Below, piece after piece: positions 33,284-44,139 of a DNA stretch of 64,000 nt. The notes under the pieces are model-generated. The model did not search any database. It was given only the letters and a program-made list of their open reading frames with translations, and was not told the origin of the DNA. The DNA comes from Loripinus fragilis (taxonomy: Eukaryota; Mollusca; Bivalvia; Lucinida; Lucinidae), in the NCBI GenBank assembly GCA_964019695.1, contig OZ026524.1, positions 22,093,656 to 22,157,655 of the forward strand. Reading direction: 5' to 3'. Both the position numbers and the translations under genes were made by a program. Positions within the stretch are counted from its first letter, which is position 1. Every line of letters begins with the position of its first letter.

Positions 33284-34945
33284 CAAGATTTCAGTAGAAT
33301 CTGTGCAAATGATCTTAAAGCTAGCAATCGGAAACATTTGTTAAGATCAAATACACAAAATTGTTCACACCTGAAAGCTCTATATATCAAAGCTTTTATT
33401 GGAAAAATAGTCTAAGTTCTCATAGATGTAATTTTATCGAAAATTTTTTTTTTTCGAACCAAACTCCTTCATGCATATGTTTAATATGTCTATATTGTAT
33501 AGGCAACATATCAAATTGCTCCATCAAAAGCTGTAGTAGGAGTTGATCGGCCCATGAAGGCACCATCTATGCATATACAAAAGCCTTGTTAGGGAAAAGT
33601 TGTTAACGTTCTAACAGCTGTCATTTTGTCAAAAATTATTTTTTCCGAGCCAACATCCTTCATGTGTATGTTCAATATGTCTACATTGTAGCGGCAAAGT
33701 ATCAAATTGCTCCATCAGAAGCTGTAGTACGAGTTGATCGGCACATAAAGGCACTATCCACGCATATACAAAAGTCATATAAGTGAAAATTGTCTAAGTT
33801 CTCATAGCTGTCATTTTGTCAAAAATTATTATTTTTTCAACCAGACTCCTTCATGCATATGTTCAATGTGTCGATATTGTAAAGGCAAAGTATCAAATTG
33901 CTCCATTAAAAGCTGTGGTAGGAATTAATCGGCCCATGAAGGCACCATCTATGCATATACAAAAGCCTTATTAGGGAAAAATTCACTAAGTTCTCATAGC
34001 TGTCATTTTGTCCAAATTTATTTTTGAACCAAACTCATTCATGCATATGTTCAGTGTGTCTACATTGAATAAGCAAAGTATCAAATTGTTCCATCAAAAA
34101 CTGTGGTAGGATTTGATCGGCCCATGAAGGCACCATTTATGCATATACAAAAGCCTTATAAGGGAAAAGTTGTCTAAGTTCTCACAGCTTTCATTTTATC
34201 AAAAATTATTTTTTATAAACCAAACTCCTTCATGCATATGTTCAATGAGTCTATATTGTATAGGCAAAGTATCAAATTGCCCCATCAAAAGCTGTGGTAG
34301 TAGTTGATTGGCCCATGAAGGCACCATCTATGTATATACAAAAGTTCTCACAGCAATCATTTTGTCAAAAATAACTTTTTCTAAACCAAACTCCTTCATG
34401 CATATGTTCAATGTGTCTACATTGTATAGGCAAAGTATCAAATTGTTCCATTAAAAGCTGTGGTAGAAGTTGATCAGCCCAAGAAGGCACCATCAATGCA
34501 TATACAAAAGCCCTATTCGGGAACATTCTCTAAGTTCTCACAGCTGTCATTTTGTCAAAAATTATTTTTTATAAACCAAACTCCTTCATGCATATGTTCA
34601 ATGTGTCTTCATTGTATAGCAAAAGTTTCAATTTGTTCCATCAAAAGCTGTTGTAGGAGTTGATCGGCCCGTGTAGGGACGATGATAGCATAAGCATAAA
34701 ACCCTATATAAAAAGCCATTTAGAACTACAAAGGAAAATAACTCTTATAGAATTGGGCCCTAGCCCTTACTTTTTTGTTTAAGGTATTTGTCATGCATAT
34801 ACTTACATGTTTGCAAGGTTTGATGAAAATCCAGCAATGACTCTTTAAGATATTAAGGAAACAAAATGTTATGGACAGACGCACGGATGCACGGATGGAC
34901 GGACGGACGCACGAACAACGTGAAAACAGTATTCCCACCACAAAC
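33284..34945 (-). mobile_element. 190-bp-unit element, copy 2, inverted
   Basis: The reverse complement of copy 1: its inner edge AAGATTTCAGTAGAATCTGT then GCAA (33284-33307) is an exact inverse of 30231-30254. Seven units follow (markers near 33540, 33731, 33922, 34110, 34301, 34467, 34657). The outer end has the AAACCTTGC..GAAAATCCAGCAATGACTC spacer, the CGGACGGACG tract and GTGAAAACAGTATTCCCACC. The terminal palindrome is only half kept, and the 3' hairpin end is missing because a family A insertion abuts it. Confidence 0.7.
33400..34680 (-). repeat. Tandem array, ~190-bp unit x7, inverted
   Basis: Unit spacings are 191, 191, 188, 191, 166 and 190 bases. Divergence among units is greater than needed for recent homogenisation, with many single substitutions and two short deletions. 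Confidence 0.9.
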
Positions 34946-35742
34946 TTATGATCATTCTCCTAGTAAGCTGCATGTAATTAAAAAAAAGTCTATCATTATG
35001 ATATACATATGAGAAAACGATACAAATGAAAATAACAGCACACTAGGAGTTTCCCTATCATCGAATGGTAACGTATAATACTTGGCTGGTGCATTTTAAA
35101 TGCACATACAGAGCTAACAGACACCAAATGTTGTAAAACATAATATGACTAAGAAAATTTTAATGTACAAAACTCTCTACAAGTCTTATGGCAGCCCATA
35201 GTCAAGTAAACAAATATAATATATTTGAAAGTAAGTAACGTATATAACAGTTACGTAAGCGCAAATCATTTAATCTTATTTGTAATTTGTTGCATTGAAT
35301 TAAGTTACTGTAAGGTAATATACATATAGTAGGAAATGTGACATATCTTGTCTAAACAACTTTTCTTTTCAGTAATGTAGCGAATAGCCTACTATGAAGC
35401 CTGCATGGGGTAGCTGTGGTTACCTTACAAATAAACATCTTTCGCAAGACTTAAAATTCATGCAATATCTGTTTTCACACTTCTGAAACATCATACTAAC
35501 TCAGGATATAGTTTAAAATTCTGCTGCTTTCTAGCCACCTTTTTCCAATTTTTGAATCTTAAGGACCAGAGCCAAGCTACAGTCTGAAAGATGAGTACCT
35601 TACCACACTGACTACAAAAGTTGTAGTAATACAACTGAGCTGCAACTTTGCTGTTCTGATATGCTTAAATAGGAGATCTTACATGAGTGCTCATGTTTTA
35701 TTGAATTTATCAAACGAGTTAGGGAAAAGCTATAAAATCCAT
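34946..35742. other. No gene seen
   Basis: AT-rich. About 35,145-35,250 resembles 24,160-24,280 (GGCAGCCCATGGTCTAG / GGCAGCCCATAGTCAAG and GAAAGTRAGTAACGTATATA), a dispersed or duplicated segment. No coding frame. Confidence 0.45.
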
Positions 35743-36745
35743 GCCCCTACCTCCCTCTAGATCCGCGCATGCTAATGTAGTGAAATAATCATGTTTATGC
35801 TAAACTGCTAATTTAGATCTTCCGAAATTCGTGGAACCAAGTTGGGATATCCAGGACCGGTAATACACCAAAAACCATGGTTACCTCGAGTAAGGAGTAC
35901 AAGGGGGGAGGGGTACTCCGATATTTTCATATATACGTAGGTTCGGAACGTTATTCATGGTTCAAGATTTAAGGAAAATGAATATTTTTGGAGATATGAA
36001 GTAATTGTGGATTTTTTTTTTTTTGGGGGGGGGGGGGGTGGGGGGTCATTACAAAATTTGACTATTTTGGAGGGTCACTTCTATACATTTTATGGCTTTT
36101 AGAATGGGAATATTTTTGGGGCTGCAAAATTTCAAATACTTTTTGGGTATGTCTGATATTCCTGATATGTTTTGGGGGTAAACAGTAGATGCTGGGTCCA
36201 AGCCTATGTATGAAAAAAATGAGAGTACACTCCTGGGTGTCTGAAGGTACATATGTATACTTCTACTCTAGCCTGGTATGGCAGGATAGGGATTGTGATT
36301 CCTTTCTATATCATGCTTTAAATGGCCAGGCTAGAGGTACAGTTTAGTAATCCTGATAATAATTAAGAAATACGATTCAGAAATGTCTCCATCTATACGG
36401 GAAAGTCTAAAAGCCCTTCACTCCAGGAAGCCATTGTATCGTATATAATCATCATGTATTAGTGTATGACTGATCCTGGTTATCTGAAACTGATGGCAGG
36501 CTACGGATACGGATGCGTTACTCTAGCACGCTCAAATAGACCAGGATATAGGTAAGAATTACCTCTTTCTAGACAGGACAGTCTAAAAACCTTTCACTCG
36601 AAGTAGCCATTGTTTTTGGTGTATTACTGGTCCTGGATATCCCAATTTGGTTCCACGAATTCCGGAAGATCTGAATCATTCGCTTAGCATAAACATGACT
36701 TTTTCACTAGATTAGCATACGCGGATCTAGAGGGGGATAAGGGAT
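35743..36745. mobile_element. 1.0-kb element with ~135-base inverted ends
   Basis: The left arm (35743-35880) and right arm (36605-36745) are inverted copies. They share GATCCGCGCATGCTAAT / ATTAGCATACGCGGATC, TTTATGCTAA, GATCTTCCG.AATTCGTGGAA and GGGATATCCAGGACC. The interior has a homopolymer (T12 then G14 at about 36013-36038) and two copies of an AGTCTAAAARCCYTTCACTC block. No transposase is seen, so it is a long-TIR non-autonomous or foldback element. A 36,751-36,762 C-run lies just outside. Confidence 0.7.
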
Positions 36746-37164
36746 CTGGACCCCCCCCCCTGGAAAAATCTTAAGTTACATGTGTTTCTATAGAAATAAG
36801 TATTTAGACCCCACCCCTGCAAAAGTTGGACCCCCTCCGAATCCTTGGAAAAAGTATAGAAATAAGTTGAGGACTAAAAAACATTATCTGGCCGTCGGAA
36901 CTGGACCCCTCCCCCCTTAACGAAAATTCTTGGATCCGCGCATGATTCGCTTATTTGTTAATTGAGCATGCCGAGTTCGCCAAAGTTCACAATTTAGCCA
37001 ATCATGAGACTGATATTCAATGAACTTTACTCAACTCACGTGAACATGATAAGGCCTATCGCATAGCGGAGCAGCGAGTGCTACATGCAATACGTGTCTA
37101 CACAATACCGACCAGAAATTATCTTGACCTAGGCCTAAGTTAAGGTAATATTTGGCTGACCAAA

Positions 37165-37556
37165 TCTGAGGCTGCTAGCTTTAATGGTTTTCAAGATATC
37201 TTTTGCAAAGGGAAATAAACCGAAAAAATGCAAAGGGCAATAACTCGAAAAAATATGATAACTTTTTTTTTTAATTTTCACCAGGTAATCTACTCATTAT
37301 CCTGTATCAACTGTTTAAGTTTGCTCAAAGCTCCTAGCTTTAAGAGTATTTGAGATATCAAGTTTTCTATGTTCAAATTTGCAAATGGCAATAGCTCAAC
37401 AATATTTTTTAATTTTCACCAGGTAATCTACTCAGACCAAGTTTGGTATTTAGATGTGGAATCCATCTTTGAAACTTCAAAACCCCATCTTAAATTTTGA
37501 GCGGACGGACGCTCGGACAAGCAAGATGCCCCTTCAACTTTTCCAAAGTTGGGGCA
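37165..37556 (-). mobile_element. Tandem units + CGGACGG tract + palindrome (inverted)
   Basis: Two to three ~130-base units (shared GCTAGCTTTAA..GAGATATC, GCAAAGGGCAATAACTC, TTTTCACCAGGTAATCTACT) are followed by GAGCGGACGGACGCTCGGAC. A palindrome at 37527-37556 (TGCCCC..AACTTT / AAAGTTGGGGCA) closes the element. Read from the right, this is palindrome, CCGTC tract, tandem array: the same order as at 18207 and 29104 with unrelated units. Confidence 0.55.
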
Positions 37557-38076
37557 ATAATAAACTTTCACGTTTGTACATAGAACAAATATATTACTTG
37601 TCATATCCACTATTGTAGGATCATATTGTAACCATATTTTCATTATCAAACAGAGTAAACCATGATCCGACAGCTCTTACAAAAGCTGCTGATCAGCGTC
37701 TGCCCTGATTGCAAAAGTGTTAAAGGCGTCTCTCTGTGAGATAAACGATTAATGTAGCTTTGCTTTACATACTTAAGCATACTTATTTTGCTGCAAAGAA
37801 AACTATTTTTCAATTTAACTTAACAACTGCCGCATATTAAAAGCGACACACCATACAGACAAATCAGTGTCATAATCAAGCTAACACTACTTCTGACACA
37901 TACAATACAGTCTGAAAATTTTGGGAATGGTCACTCTTGCTCCTCGTGTGCTTTCATACGCAATTCTAAGGACATTTATTTTAAGTAAAAGTCATCATAG
38001 ATCATTAGGCATTGAACGATATTTTGTTTCAATCAAAGCGCTCAATCAGTCGATTTTCTGTTTACAGGTGATGTAA

Positions 38077-39417
38077 TTGGACATTGGACTGATGCAGGGG
38101 GAAATCTGCTCGCCGCTTCTGTTCGCTTTCTTCATCAGTGATATTGAGAATTCTCTTCAAGAAAATTCAGATGCTGGAATAACGTTAGATCAGTTGTCGC
38201 TGTACCTAATCCTCTTCGCCGATGATGCTGTTTTATTCAGTGATACACCAGAAGGGTTGCAACTGTCGTTGGATAAATTACATGTTTATTGTGAAAGATG
38301 GAATCTTACCGTCAACGTGGATAAGACCAAAATTATGGTGTTCAGGAAAGGTGGAATATTATCGCGTCGCGAAAAATGGCTGTATAATGGTGCTGAAATA
38401 GAAATTGTTAATCAGTTTAATTACCTTGGTATAATCTTTACACCTGGTGGTTCCTTCATTCAGGCAACTAAAACCTTATCGGGTAAAGCTCTAAGAGCTC
38501 TGTGTTCACTTCTATCCATAACGAAACATCTGGATATTCTGTTAAACATAATGATTAATCTGTTTGATTCATATGTATGTTCTATATTAAATTATGCTAG
38601 TGAAATATGGGGTCTTACCAGTGCAATGAGAATCGATAGGGTACAGCGGAAATTTTGTAAATGGACGTTGAACGTGAAACAATCCACAAATTATCTTGCT
38701 GTATGCAGTGAATTAGGGATATACCCTTTGATTATTGAAAGGAAAGTTAGAATAGTTAAGTACTGGCTGAAGTTAATTTCAAACGAATGTGATAATATAA
38801 TTTTGACTACAGTCTATAGAATAATGCTTGATGATGTGTCTAATGGTGCTGTAAATTGGTTACATAAAGTGAAAAATCTGTTGGAATCTGCTGGCTTTGC
38901 TGAAATATGGATGTTTCCTGAATCTGTTATTGGCAACAAATTTATTCCTGTTTTAAAACAAAGATTTATGGACATTTATATTTCGAACTGGAGAGAGGGA
39001 ATGAACGCCTGTTCTTCTCTCTCTCTGTTCAGAAATGTAAAATGTAGCTACCAGCAGGCTCCATACATCTATAAGCTTTTAAATAAGAAATATAGAAATG
39101 CAATAGCTAAACTGAGATTTTCGTCACATCCTTTACTTATCGAGACGGGAAGATATTCTGGCGTTCCACGCGAAAATAGAAAATGCATATACTGTGATAT
39201 GGATGATATAGAGGACGAGTTTCATTTCGTTTGTATATGCACAAAATACATCATGTTGAGAAATACATATATTCCTAGGTACTACAGTAGGAACCCCAGT
39301 ATGCATAAATTTATAGAACTTCTAAATTCAGATCGATTAAAAACGCTAAAACACCTCGCGATATTTATTATAAAAGCGTTAGAGCTGAGACTACAAACTG
39401 ACAATAACATAAACTGA
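38077..39417 (+). CDS. LINE polymerase C-terminal half, intact 446-codon frame
   Basis: The frame begins inside the reverse transcriptase (GLMQGEICSPLLFAFFISDI, the family's RQG..SPLLF step), contains the catalytic FADD at residues 47-50 and the DKTKIMVF thumb-side motif near 83-90. It continues through a ~300-residue C-terminal region with a Cys/His cluster (CIYCDMDD..EFHFVCIC, about residues 370-390) resembling the zinc-knuckle end of non-LTR polymerases. It ends at a natural stop. No frameshift or stop interrupts it, so the insertion is young, but the endonuclease and RT N-terminus are absent (5' truncation near 38075). Upstream lies an acceptor-like TTTTCTGTTTACAG, probably fortuitous. 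Clade uncertain. Confidence 0.85.
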   Translation: MDIGLMQGEICSPLLFAFFISDIENSLQENSDAGITLDQLSLYLILFADDAVLFSDTPEGLQLSLDKLHVYCERWNLTVNVDKTKIMVFRKGGILSRREKWLYNGAEIEIVNQFNYLGIIFTPGGSFIQATKTLSGKALRALCSLLSITKHLDILLNIMINLFDSYVCSILNYASEIWGLTSAMRIDRVQRKFCKWTLNVKQSTNYLAVCSELGIYPLIIERKVRIVKYWLKLISNECDNIILTTVYRIMLDDVSNGAVNWLHKVKNLLESAGFAEIWMFPESVIGNKFIPVLKQRFMDIYISNWREGMNACSSLSLFRNVKCSYQQAPYIYKLLNKKYRNAIAKLRFSSHPLLIETGRYSGVPRENRKCIYCDMDDIEDEFHFVCICTKYIMLRNTYIPRYYSRNPSMHKFIELLNSDRLKTLKHLAIFIIKALELRLQTDNNIN

Positions 39418-39960
39418 CAGTTTACAGGCTATTCGTAGCATTTCACAAATTCGCCAGGAAATGTCATTTATAATTAGTTATTCACATAGAACCAATGTTG
39501 AGCCAACGCAGGAGACGTTGGTTTAGCATTGGTTTTGTGTGAACCACATATTTTTGGCGTTCTGTATATTTAACATAGGCTCAGGCAGCTTTTTTGGACT
39601 TTTTCATGAAATATTGACGCTCCGCATATAGCCATGATCGAGCCGGCGTTGTTTCCACGTTGGTTCGGTTTGGGCTGTATGTGTAGTTTAGGTTTGGCGA
39701 CGTGTGAATGCTGGTGTGGCTGTTTTTAATTGTATCAGGCATAGTTATGGCCGAATTGCCAAAGCATGGCTTATGTTATGTCAATTCGTCTATGCTGCTG
39801 TGATGCAATTTGGTGGGTTCACTCTCAGATAGAGTGAAATGAGACGTTTGCGTGCTTGTTCATGTGATAGCTTGCATTGTTGCAATGTTTGTATAGTATG
39901 ATGATAGACTGTATATGTCTAAGTCATAATAAATTTCTGTTCTGTTTTTTGTTCTGCTGA
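39418..39960 (+). mobile_element. 3' UTR and tail of the LINE
   Basis: About 540 non-coding bases follow the stop and end in a polyadenylation-like AATAAA (39929) with a TTCTGTTCTGTTTTTTGTTC tail. It contains two inverted words around ACGTTGGTT/AACCAATGTT. The same kind of tail occurs in reverse at 8213-8242. Confidence 0.65.
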
Positions 39961-41089
39961 TGTGTTATTCTTGCAAGCACTAGTGATTTGAGGATGAAAA
40001 ATTAGATTTAGACCATAGAAACCGACATCTAGTCGTGCCCAAAGCTTTCAATATGGAAAACAAGAATAAATAAATCACGCTTACCTTTTTGTCTATGTCC
40101 AAAATATAATTACACATGTAACATAACATAGACTATCATTAAGGTCATAGAAAACACATTGATTCGTCCGCTATACAGATCAACACAAGGGGTCACGTGT
40201 ACTTTAGTTCCCAACCAGTGATAGTGGCAGACATTTACAGAGTGGCTGTTTAGATTGTAAAACTGTGCAGCACATTTTAGTATTCAATACTAGACATAAA
40301 AAAGTCGAGGTTAAAAACTTTTTTCACACTCCATTCAACTGAGCATAACATTTCAACTGCTCGCAACAACAGAAATGCAGAAAAATAAAGGGTTTTCTTG
40401 CTTTCCAACTCTCAGATATTATATTGATAATGTTAAAAATTGTTAAAATGCCAATAATTGTTGGCCTTTCAATGTTAATGAGCATGATAAAATCCATATG
40501 TAGATGAGTTGAGTATGAAAAAAAAACAGTGTTATAACCCTGGCACCAGGCCTGCTTCCCATGATTTGCCTAAACTTGATTATACATTAACCCTTAAAGC
40601 GCCAATCACAACTGCAGCAGACGACAAATTTTGCGACATCTTTCCTAGTTTTCAACAAAAAGAAGGTATGATATTTCATGAAAATCGTCTACTGTTAGAA
40701 GATTTTCATAAATTATCATGCCTTATGTGTTATTTATGAAAAAGCGGCAAAGTTTGAAATTGTCGTCTGCTGCAGATTGTAGGTGGTGCTTTATGAGTTA
40801 ACCCGGCGTCAAGCGAAAGAAAAAAGTTAGTATGTGCGCCCACGAAGGCTCAGATCAGCCTGCGCATCCGCGCAGTCTGATCAGGGTCATTTATGCACGC
40901 TCTTTCTGTAGCTTATGGTTCAAAGTTTCTACAGACGAAAAACCACGATTGTTCGGATGTGCAGATTGATTTGAGTCTTTTCTGTTCGCACACGGCAACG
41001 CATACCGGCTCATATAGTTTATATCCCCCTGATTAACGTTTACTTTTGGAAAGCCTTTTGCAAATTAAAAAGTTAATAGCGTATGCTTT
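39961..41089. other. No gene seen; GATCAG/CTGCGCA palindrome
   Basis: Non-coding. At 40848-40905 the motif GGCTCAGATCAGCCTGCGCA..CGCGCAGTCTGATCAGG forms a palindrome. Related words occur at 4484-4520, 15255, 21011, 50562 and 54665, so it is a short dispersed motif. A GTT microsatellite (41090-41106) lies just after the GPCR 2 stop codon. Confidence 0.5.
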
Positions 41090-41109
41090 TGTTGTTGTTG
41101 TTGTTGCTT

Positions 41110-42735
41110 TCAATTCCGCAAACAAGCCCTTAGGGTTTCTTTCAATACTTTTTTAAAGTGAGGATCCAAAAATCCATACAGTATTGGATTGATCACGTGG
41201 TTTATAAAATAAAACCGAAAAAAGAAAAAGTACGCAGCTTTGCCAGAGTTAGACAAAGTTTCGAGTACATCATGAGCTATAAGGCTCAGCAAAGTCATAT
41301 ATAATATCGTTGTAAATATAAACAAAGCCGTAAGAATGAACATAATGAGAGTTTTTCTCTTGATTTTCTTCCCAATTCTATTACGCACAGGCCTTCTAGT
41401 ACTTCTGCTATTCCCCACCTGTGTAATTGGCAAAGTATTTTCCATTTCCTCAGCTTCACTCATGTTTGAGGAAATTCCACTATCCTCTGCCTGTTTAATT
41501 GGTAAGGTAGTGGCTCGCCTGTTCAACAAATCCATAGCCAATGTAATGGGCAAATTGCTTCTTCTTGCCTCAGCCTGAGTAATTGGCAATGTATTTTCTC
41601 TCCCTTCCGCCCGTGTAATTGGCGATGTATTTTCGCTTTCTTCTGCTAGTTTTATTGGCACACGACCTTTTGCCTCATTCTGTGTAATTGCTGATTTATT
41701 TTCGCTTCCCTCCGCCCGTGTTATTGGTGAACTATTCGCACTCTCCTCTGTCCGTGTATTTGCCGATATTATCCCACTTCTACTGACCATGGAGATTGGT
41801 GAAGCATTTTCCTTTGAATGAATTTGCTGTATATATTGACAATGTTTTGCATTGTTTTGTTCTGTTTGTTTGTCAGTTTCCAGTTGTTCAGTGACTGGTC
41901 TTTCTGCAGCTAGTTTAGGACGCTTGTTTGAGTCTTTTACACTTGCAATATGTTCGCCACTTGTCAGAGCACTGCTAGCGTCCGATCCAATACTTGTGTT
42001 GCCAGGAGGCGAAAACCGACCCTTGGAATTCGATTTAACCATGAACAGCTTCCGTCCAACAAAAATATAAACCACTACCATTGCAATCATGATTATAGAG
42101 TTAATATGTTCCAAGACAATCGAATATCTCAGAGGTATGCTTGTAGATTTAAATTTTTCATCAAGTTCACACACCGTTATTGTTATATTTTGACCCTTGT
42201 ACAATGTCACTGCTGAATGTGTTCCCCAAAAGAAGGCCACAGGCAAAGCCATGATAAATGAGATGAGAAGCTGCACGCTGCACAAAATCACAGCGACTCT
42301 AGGTTTTATCTGCCAGCCAAACGGACGACATATTTTCCTGAACCTGTCGATGGATATCACAAACAGTCCATACATTGATCCGCATACTGTAAACATATTG
42401 AAGAAAGACTTTATTTTACAAAGAAGCGGGCTTGGGTAGATATACCAATATGTATGTGTCACTATTTCTCCAGGCATCGTGGTAAGTGTACTCGTTATGT
42501 CAACGAAAGATAGACACAAAACAAAGTACTTGAAATTACATCTATGGTAGTAAAACGCAAACACGTACAGGATCAGTAAATTTCCACAAAAACCCAACAC
42601 TGTTTCTATTCCCACAAACGTGGTGACTGGCAACAAAGTTGATCTTAATTCCTCATTCAATTCCTCAACCAGCCGTTGGTTTTCCTCCAGACTCAATGGC
42701 CGACTCGATAAGTTTGTTTCAGAAGTCACATCCAT
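41110..42735 (-). CDS. Intronless class A-like GPCR (orphan), copy 2
   Basis: 541 codons; about 87% identical to GPCR 1 over the first 238 residues, and likewise close over helices 6-7 (from about residue 459). The same features hold: GN in helix 1, LSFVD, DRF after helix 3, Gln at the usual Trp 4.50, no CWxP in helix 6, NPILY in helix 7. The C-tail is longer and differs (KKVLKETLRACLRN, two extra basic groups and a Cys that could be palmitoylated). Loop 3 (about 235-458) is ~25 residues longer because it holds more 12-residue units. The ligand is unknown. Both copies being open, with most changes conservative, indicates that both are under selection. Confidence 0.9.
   Translation of the reverse strand: MDVTSETNLSSRPLSLEENQRLVEELNEELRSTLLPVTTFVGIETVLGFCGNLLILYVFAFYYHRCNFKYFVLCLSFVDITSTLTTMPGEIVTHTYWYIYPSPLLCKIKSFFNMFTVCGSMYGLFVISIDRFRKICRPFGWQIKPRVAVILCSVQLLISFIMALPVAFFWGTHSAVTLYKGQNITITVCELDEKFKSTSIPLRYSIVLEHINSIIMIAMVVVYIFVGRKLFMVKSNSKGRFSPPGNTSIGSDASSALTSGEHIASVKDSNKRPKLAAERPVTEQLETDKQTEQNNAKHCQYIQQIHSKENASPISMVSRSGIISANTRTEESANSSPITRAEGSENKSAITQNEAKGRVPIKLAEESENTSPITRAEGRENTLPITQAEARRSNLPITLAMDLLNRRATTLPIKQAEDSGISSNMSEAEEMENTLPITQVGNSRSTRRPVRNRIGKKIKRKTLIMFILTALFIFTTILYMTLLSLIAHDVLETLSNSGKAAYFFFFRFYFINHVINPILYGFLDPHFKKVLKETLRACLRN
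41396..41757 (-). repeat. Coding minisatellite in loop 3 of GPCR 2
   Basis: About ten in-frame units, mostly 36 bases: TRTEESANSSPI, TRAEGSENKSAI, TQNEAKGRVPI, KLAEESENTSPI, TRAEGRENTLPI, TQAEARRSNLPI, a longer LLNRRATTLPI-bearing unit, KQAEDSGISSNM, SEAEEMENTLPI, TQVGNSRSTRR. The pattern T-[RQ]-A-E-x-S-E-N-T-L-P-I is cleaner here than in copy 1. Units are rich in Glu, Ser and Thr. Confidence 0.85.
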
Positions 42736-42880
42736 TCTGGATCAATGCCTTTTTGTATAAGCAGCAAATAGTCACAGCACTGTCCAGACTGTGTTGGATA
42801 CCTTGGCTGAAATACGTTTTAACTGTTCACATATAACAAAATATTTTTTTTTACTTTTGCTCATCTGCTATTGGTGGCAT
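42736..42880 (-). promoter_or_regulatory. 5' flank of GPCR 2, conserved in its paralogue
   Basis: The inverse of this region matches 6391-6603 in ordered blocks (see that entry); homology fades above 42880. The duplicated unit is thus about 1.8 kb: roughly 145-210 bases of flank plus the coding region. The conserved GCATTGATCCAGAATGG block fixes the start codon choice. Confidence 0.5.
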
Positions 42881-44139
42881 GAGTGGGATCACATTAAACT
42901 TCATTGCTTGACAATGCTATAAGTGCAAAATCTTATGCGCTGGCCCCCAGATGTGTGTCCACTTATATGCGCGTTATGACGATAAATGATACAGCATCAG
43001 GAAGACATCAAAATTTATTTAATAAAAAAAAACGTGCACCTTTCTTCCTTGTTACGTAAACTTACTGACTTTTTAAACGCAACACACGGATATTAACTAT
43101 AAAATTCAAAATAGTACAGAAAGTTTTTTTTTGCTTATTAAATTGTAAATTTAATTGTAATGCACATTTAATTGCAAGTTAGAATGTAAAGAAGAAGTAA
43201 TATATATTCAGTAGATATGTAAAATGAACTTGGAAAAAAGTAAAATGAAAGTTTGAGCTACAGAAAGATGACATTAAACTATCTACTTATTTGAATAACT
43301 AGTGTATTCTGTATGCTGTATGTCTTTACTTTATATCAACCTTTTTGAACCAAAGTACGACTTCGTTTGGTACCATATGCGATGCAAAAAAAAATTAATA
43401 ACTTCTTGGAAAAATCAAAACAAAATCAGTGTTACATGTACTTAAATCACATTAACCATTTTTATAGAGTAATTTAGTTTATGTGACCACCTAGGGTTGC
43501 CTTTTGAGGCAACTTCTGAGGTTTGCAGAAATATCTGAGATAAACAAACAAATAAGAGCCAGACTAGGGTCAGTATTAATTGTGTTTTATTATTATCAGA
43601 CAGAAACGTTTGCAGATAAAGAATTTGCATATATTAAATTCACATGACAACGGATGCATACGCGATTTCACTTAGATTTGGGCTAATTTGTGGTTTCTGA
43701 TCAGTAACTTTTGAATGGATGCAACATTTTCATTCAAAGTTTACAAAAGGGTAAAGCATAATAAAATACTGGTCGAATTCGAATTTGGAGGTCATTTGCA
43801 AAATTTAAACTGAGTTATGGCCCATTTTGGACTAGGTTTAGGCTAATGCAAAAGCTATGTTGTTTTTTGTGTTATAGACTTCCCCTTTCCCCAAAGTCAT
43901 TATACCAATAGGCTATGATTACCCAGTGCCTGAAGATAGGCATGACATTGATAAAAATTTTACCCCACCCCCTGACCCCTTAGGTGGGACTTAAGGTCAA
44001 ATATATAAATTTCGCGATAACTATTTTTACTGAAATTTCGAATGCAGACAGAAGTACAACAGATATGAAAAATATCAAACGTGACTTTAGTTTGAAGGCC
44101 TGGGTATGGCCCTCTGTGTGAACTTTGGGAGGGAGGGGG
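42881..44139. other. No gene seen
   Basis: AT-rich, non-coding. From about 43,690 the text (AACTGAGTTATGGCCCATTT, GGTCAAA..) begins to resemble the diverged units of the tandem region that follows. Confidence 0.4.

Noticed and set aside
29104..34945. A single 5.8-kb foldback transposon with tandem-repeat arms
   Set aside because: Pieces of other elements (E, family B, MITE D) lie partly inside and partly outside the arms, so the arms are better explained as two separate inverted insertions.
38055..38076. Splice acceptor upstream of the LINE frame as evidence of a host gene exon
   Set aside because: The downstream protein is clearly a LINE polymerase, and a stop codon lies between the AG and the frame; the acceptor-like word is probably chance.
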